Source: Fragilaria crotonensis
Taxonomy: Eukaryota; Bacillariophyta; Fragilariophyceae; Fragilariales; Fragilariaceae
Assembly: GCA_022925895.1 (NCBI GenBank)
Contig: JAKSYS010000534.1
Location: forward strand, 1-43,423
DNA: 43,423 nucleotides
Reading direction: 5' to 3'
Shown: positions 42,666 to 43,423 of the stretch, in pieces
Layout: every line of letters begins with the position of its first letter
Numbering within the stretch: the first letter of the stretch is position 1
The notes under the pieces: model-generated
Told to the model about the DNA's origin: nothing
The model's input: the letters and a program-made list of their open reading frames with translations, nothing else
The model's database searches: none
Made by a program: the position numbers and the translations under genes

Positions 42666-43091
42666 ATGATTGTATCCAAGAGACATCGCAGCTACATGCG
42701 CCTTCGATTGAATCATCTCCGGGACTTCATTGCTCTCCATGGAGATGATACAAACTTGCTTCGAACCAGAAGGTGCGGCTTCAAACACCGAGACTTCGAT
42801 ATTCTTTTCAGTTTTTCGGTGTGCGATTCTTCATCAACAATTCAAAGTATTGTGGTCTCTGCAGCTGTCTGCAACACGGACAAACATCGAAAACAGGCAT
42901 ACACTTTGATGACCAAAGTTATGAGGATAAACACTGAACTACGCGGTATGAAGATATCCAGAATTCTAGGCGAAATTGTCGCATTCCGATTGATTGATGC
43001 TTCTCTTCTTTATCGGAACGACGGGGAGGCGTTTCAACTGAGATTAATCGATTTCCTTATACATGTGGTGAGAATCGAGAAGGAACTTTAA
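42666..43091 (+). CDS. Small unrecognised protein, possible CesT-like fold
   Basis: The frame encodes 141 residues from the ATG at 42666. I do not recognise it firmly. The layout LNHLRDFIALHGD, a beta-rich middle (FDILFSFSVCD, QSIVVSAAVC), AYTLMTKVMRINTELRGMKI, GEIVAFRLID and a C-terminal helix (FQLRLIDFLIHVVRIEKEL) is like the small chaperone-type (CesT/YbjN) alpha-beta fold, of which diatoms have many copies; this is a shape argument only. An ATG at 42666 is the first in the frame. It runs tail to tail with the next ORF. Confidence 0.45.
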   Translation: MIVSKRHRSYMRLRLNHLRDFIALHGDDTNLLRTRRCGFKHRDFDILFSFSVCDSSSTIQSIVVSAAVCNTDKHRKQAYTLMTKVMRINTELRGMKISRILGEIVAFRLIDASLLYRNDGEAFQLRLIDFLIHVVRIEKEL

Positions 43092-43095
43092 CCGC

Positions 43096-43350
43096 CTAGT
43101 CCGCACAACGTTGTGCCGGCACTTGCCTGATCATTGGATCGATGTCATGCTGAACCCACCAGAACCTTCCAGCCTGAAAACAAAGGTGATTGACGATCAA
43201 GCTGAATAGGACCTTTTGATCTGGGAGCAAATACGTGACGGGCATCGACGACGGCTCAATCCCCGTTTTGCAAGCTTGCAAGCCAAAGATTTCCACGCGC
43301 CAGAAGCGACGTAACTTCCGAAATCGATTATGATCGAGTCAGCGCCATGA
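43096..43350 (-). CDS. Unrecognised minus-strand ORF at the right edge
   Basis: A frame reading RKLRRFWRVEIFGLQACKTG, IEPSSMPVTYLLPDQKVLFS, LIVNHLCFQAGRFWWVQHDI ends at TAG 43096. It opens at about 43350 after a stop, and the first ATG in the frame is at 43296. The first frame overlaps another with HGADSIIIDFGSYVASGAWK, so one lost base could extend it upstream towards 43406 and beyond the window. The family is not recognised; the hydrophobic and aromatic pattern looks like real protein rather than chance. Confidence 0.35.
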
Positions 43351-43423
43351 AATTGAGAGATCCGCTGATTCGTCTGCAAGTTTACGGATTGCTTGTGAAG
43401 GTTCATGCTGGATTCCTCGTCTT

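Overview
The window looks like nuclear DNA of a eukaryotic microalga, most probably a diatom (raphid pennate by inference). It carries eukaryotic housekeeping genes (importin alpha, RuvB-like 2/Reptin), short GT-AG introns of about 80 to 112 bases (one with a perfect TACTAAC-type branch site), PIF/Harbinger and pogo-like DDE transposons, and intergenic DNA crowded with GTAC, CTAG and CCGGTACC-like short palindromes. No rRNA, tRNA, CRISPR array or LTR element was seen.

Layout. Positions 115-4216 are a complete PIF/Harbinger-type element with matching terminal inverted repeats, a TGA target duplication, a transposase gene and a convergent second gene. Positions 4953-9838 hold an alpha/beta hydrolase with an N-terminal membrane segment and a convergent importin alpha. 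Positions 10333-19035 hold two copies of a module: a small membrane/coiled-coil gene on + facing a seven-transmembrane receptor gene on -. They are separated by about 4.3 kb containing two short TIR elements. Positions 19364-24350 are a 5 kb TIR element of a type I cannot name, with a decayed multi-frame gene and an intact convergent 473-residue gene. Positions 25089-28470 hold a four-exon gene of a GyrI-like or unknown family and a TPR membrane protein. Positions 28500-33520 are decayed: gene relics, a small KIX-like ORF, a pogo-like element with a truncated transposase, and a hairpin-rich MITE. Positions 33644-42003 hold a PhoD-like phosphatase, RuvB-like 2, and a tandem pair of metallophosphatase/EF-hand proteins. 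The right edge has two small unrecognised ORFs.

How it fits together. The phosphatase group (PhoD-like plus two 5'-nucleotidase-like genes within 9 kb) could serve organic phosphorus use, which is inference. The receptor and small coiled-coil gene have stayed together through duplication, so they may be a functional pair. The 683-base MITE at 13036-13718 is an internally deleted relative of the 2 kb element at 30450-32430, giving a parent and derivative pair in one window.

Caution. At least eight otherwise well-conserved genes or copies are broken by one-base indels, several of them in homopolymer runs and most of them apparent losses. That pattern looks more like residual long-read consensus error than independent pseudogenisation, so reading-frame breaks should be checked against raw reads before any biological reading.
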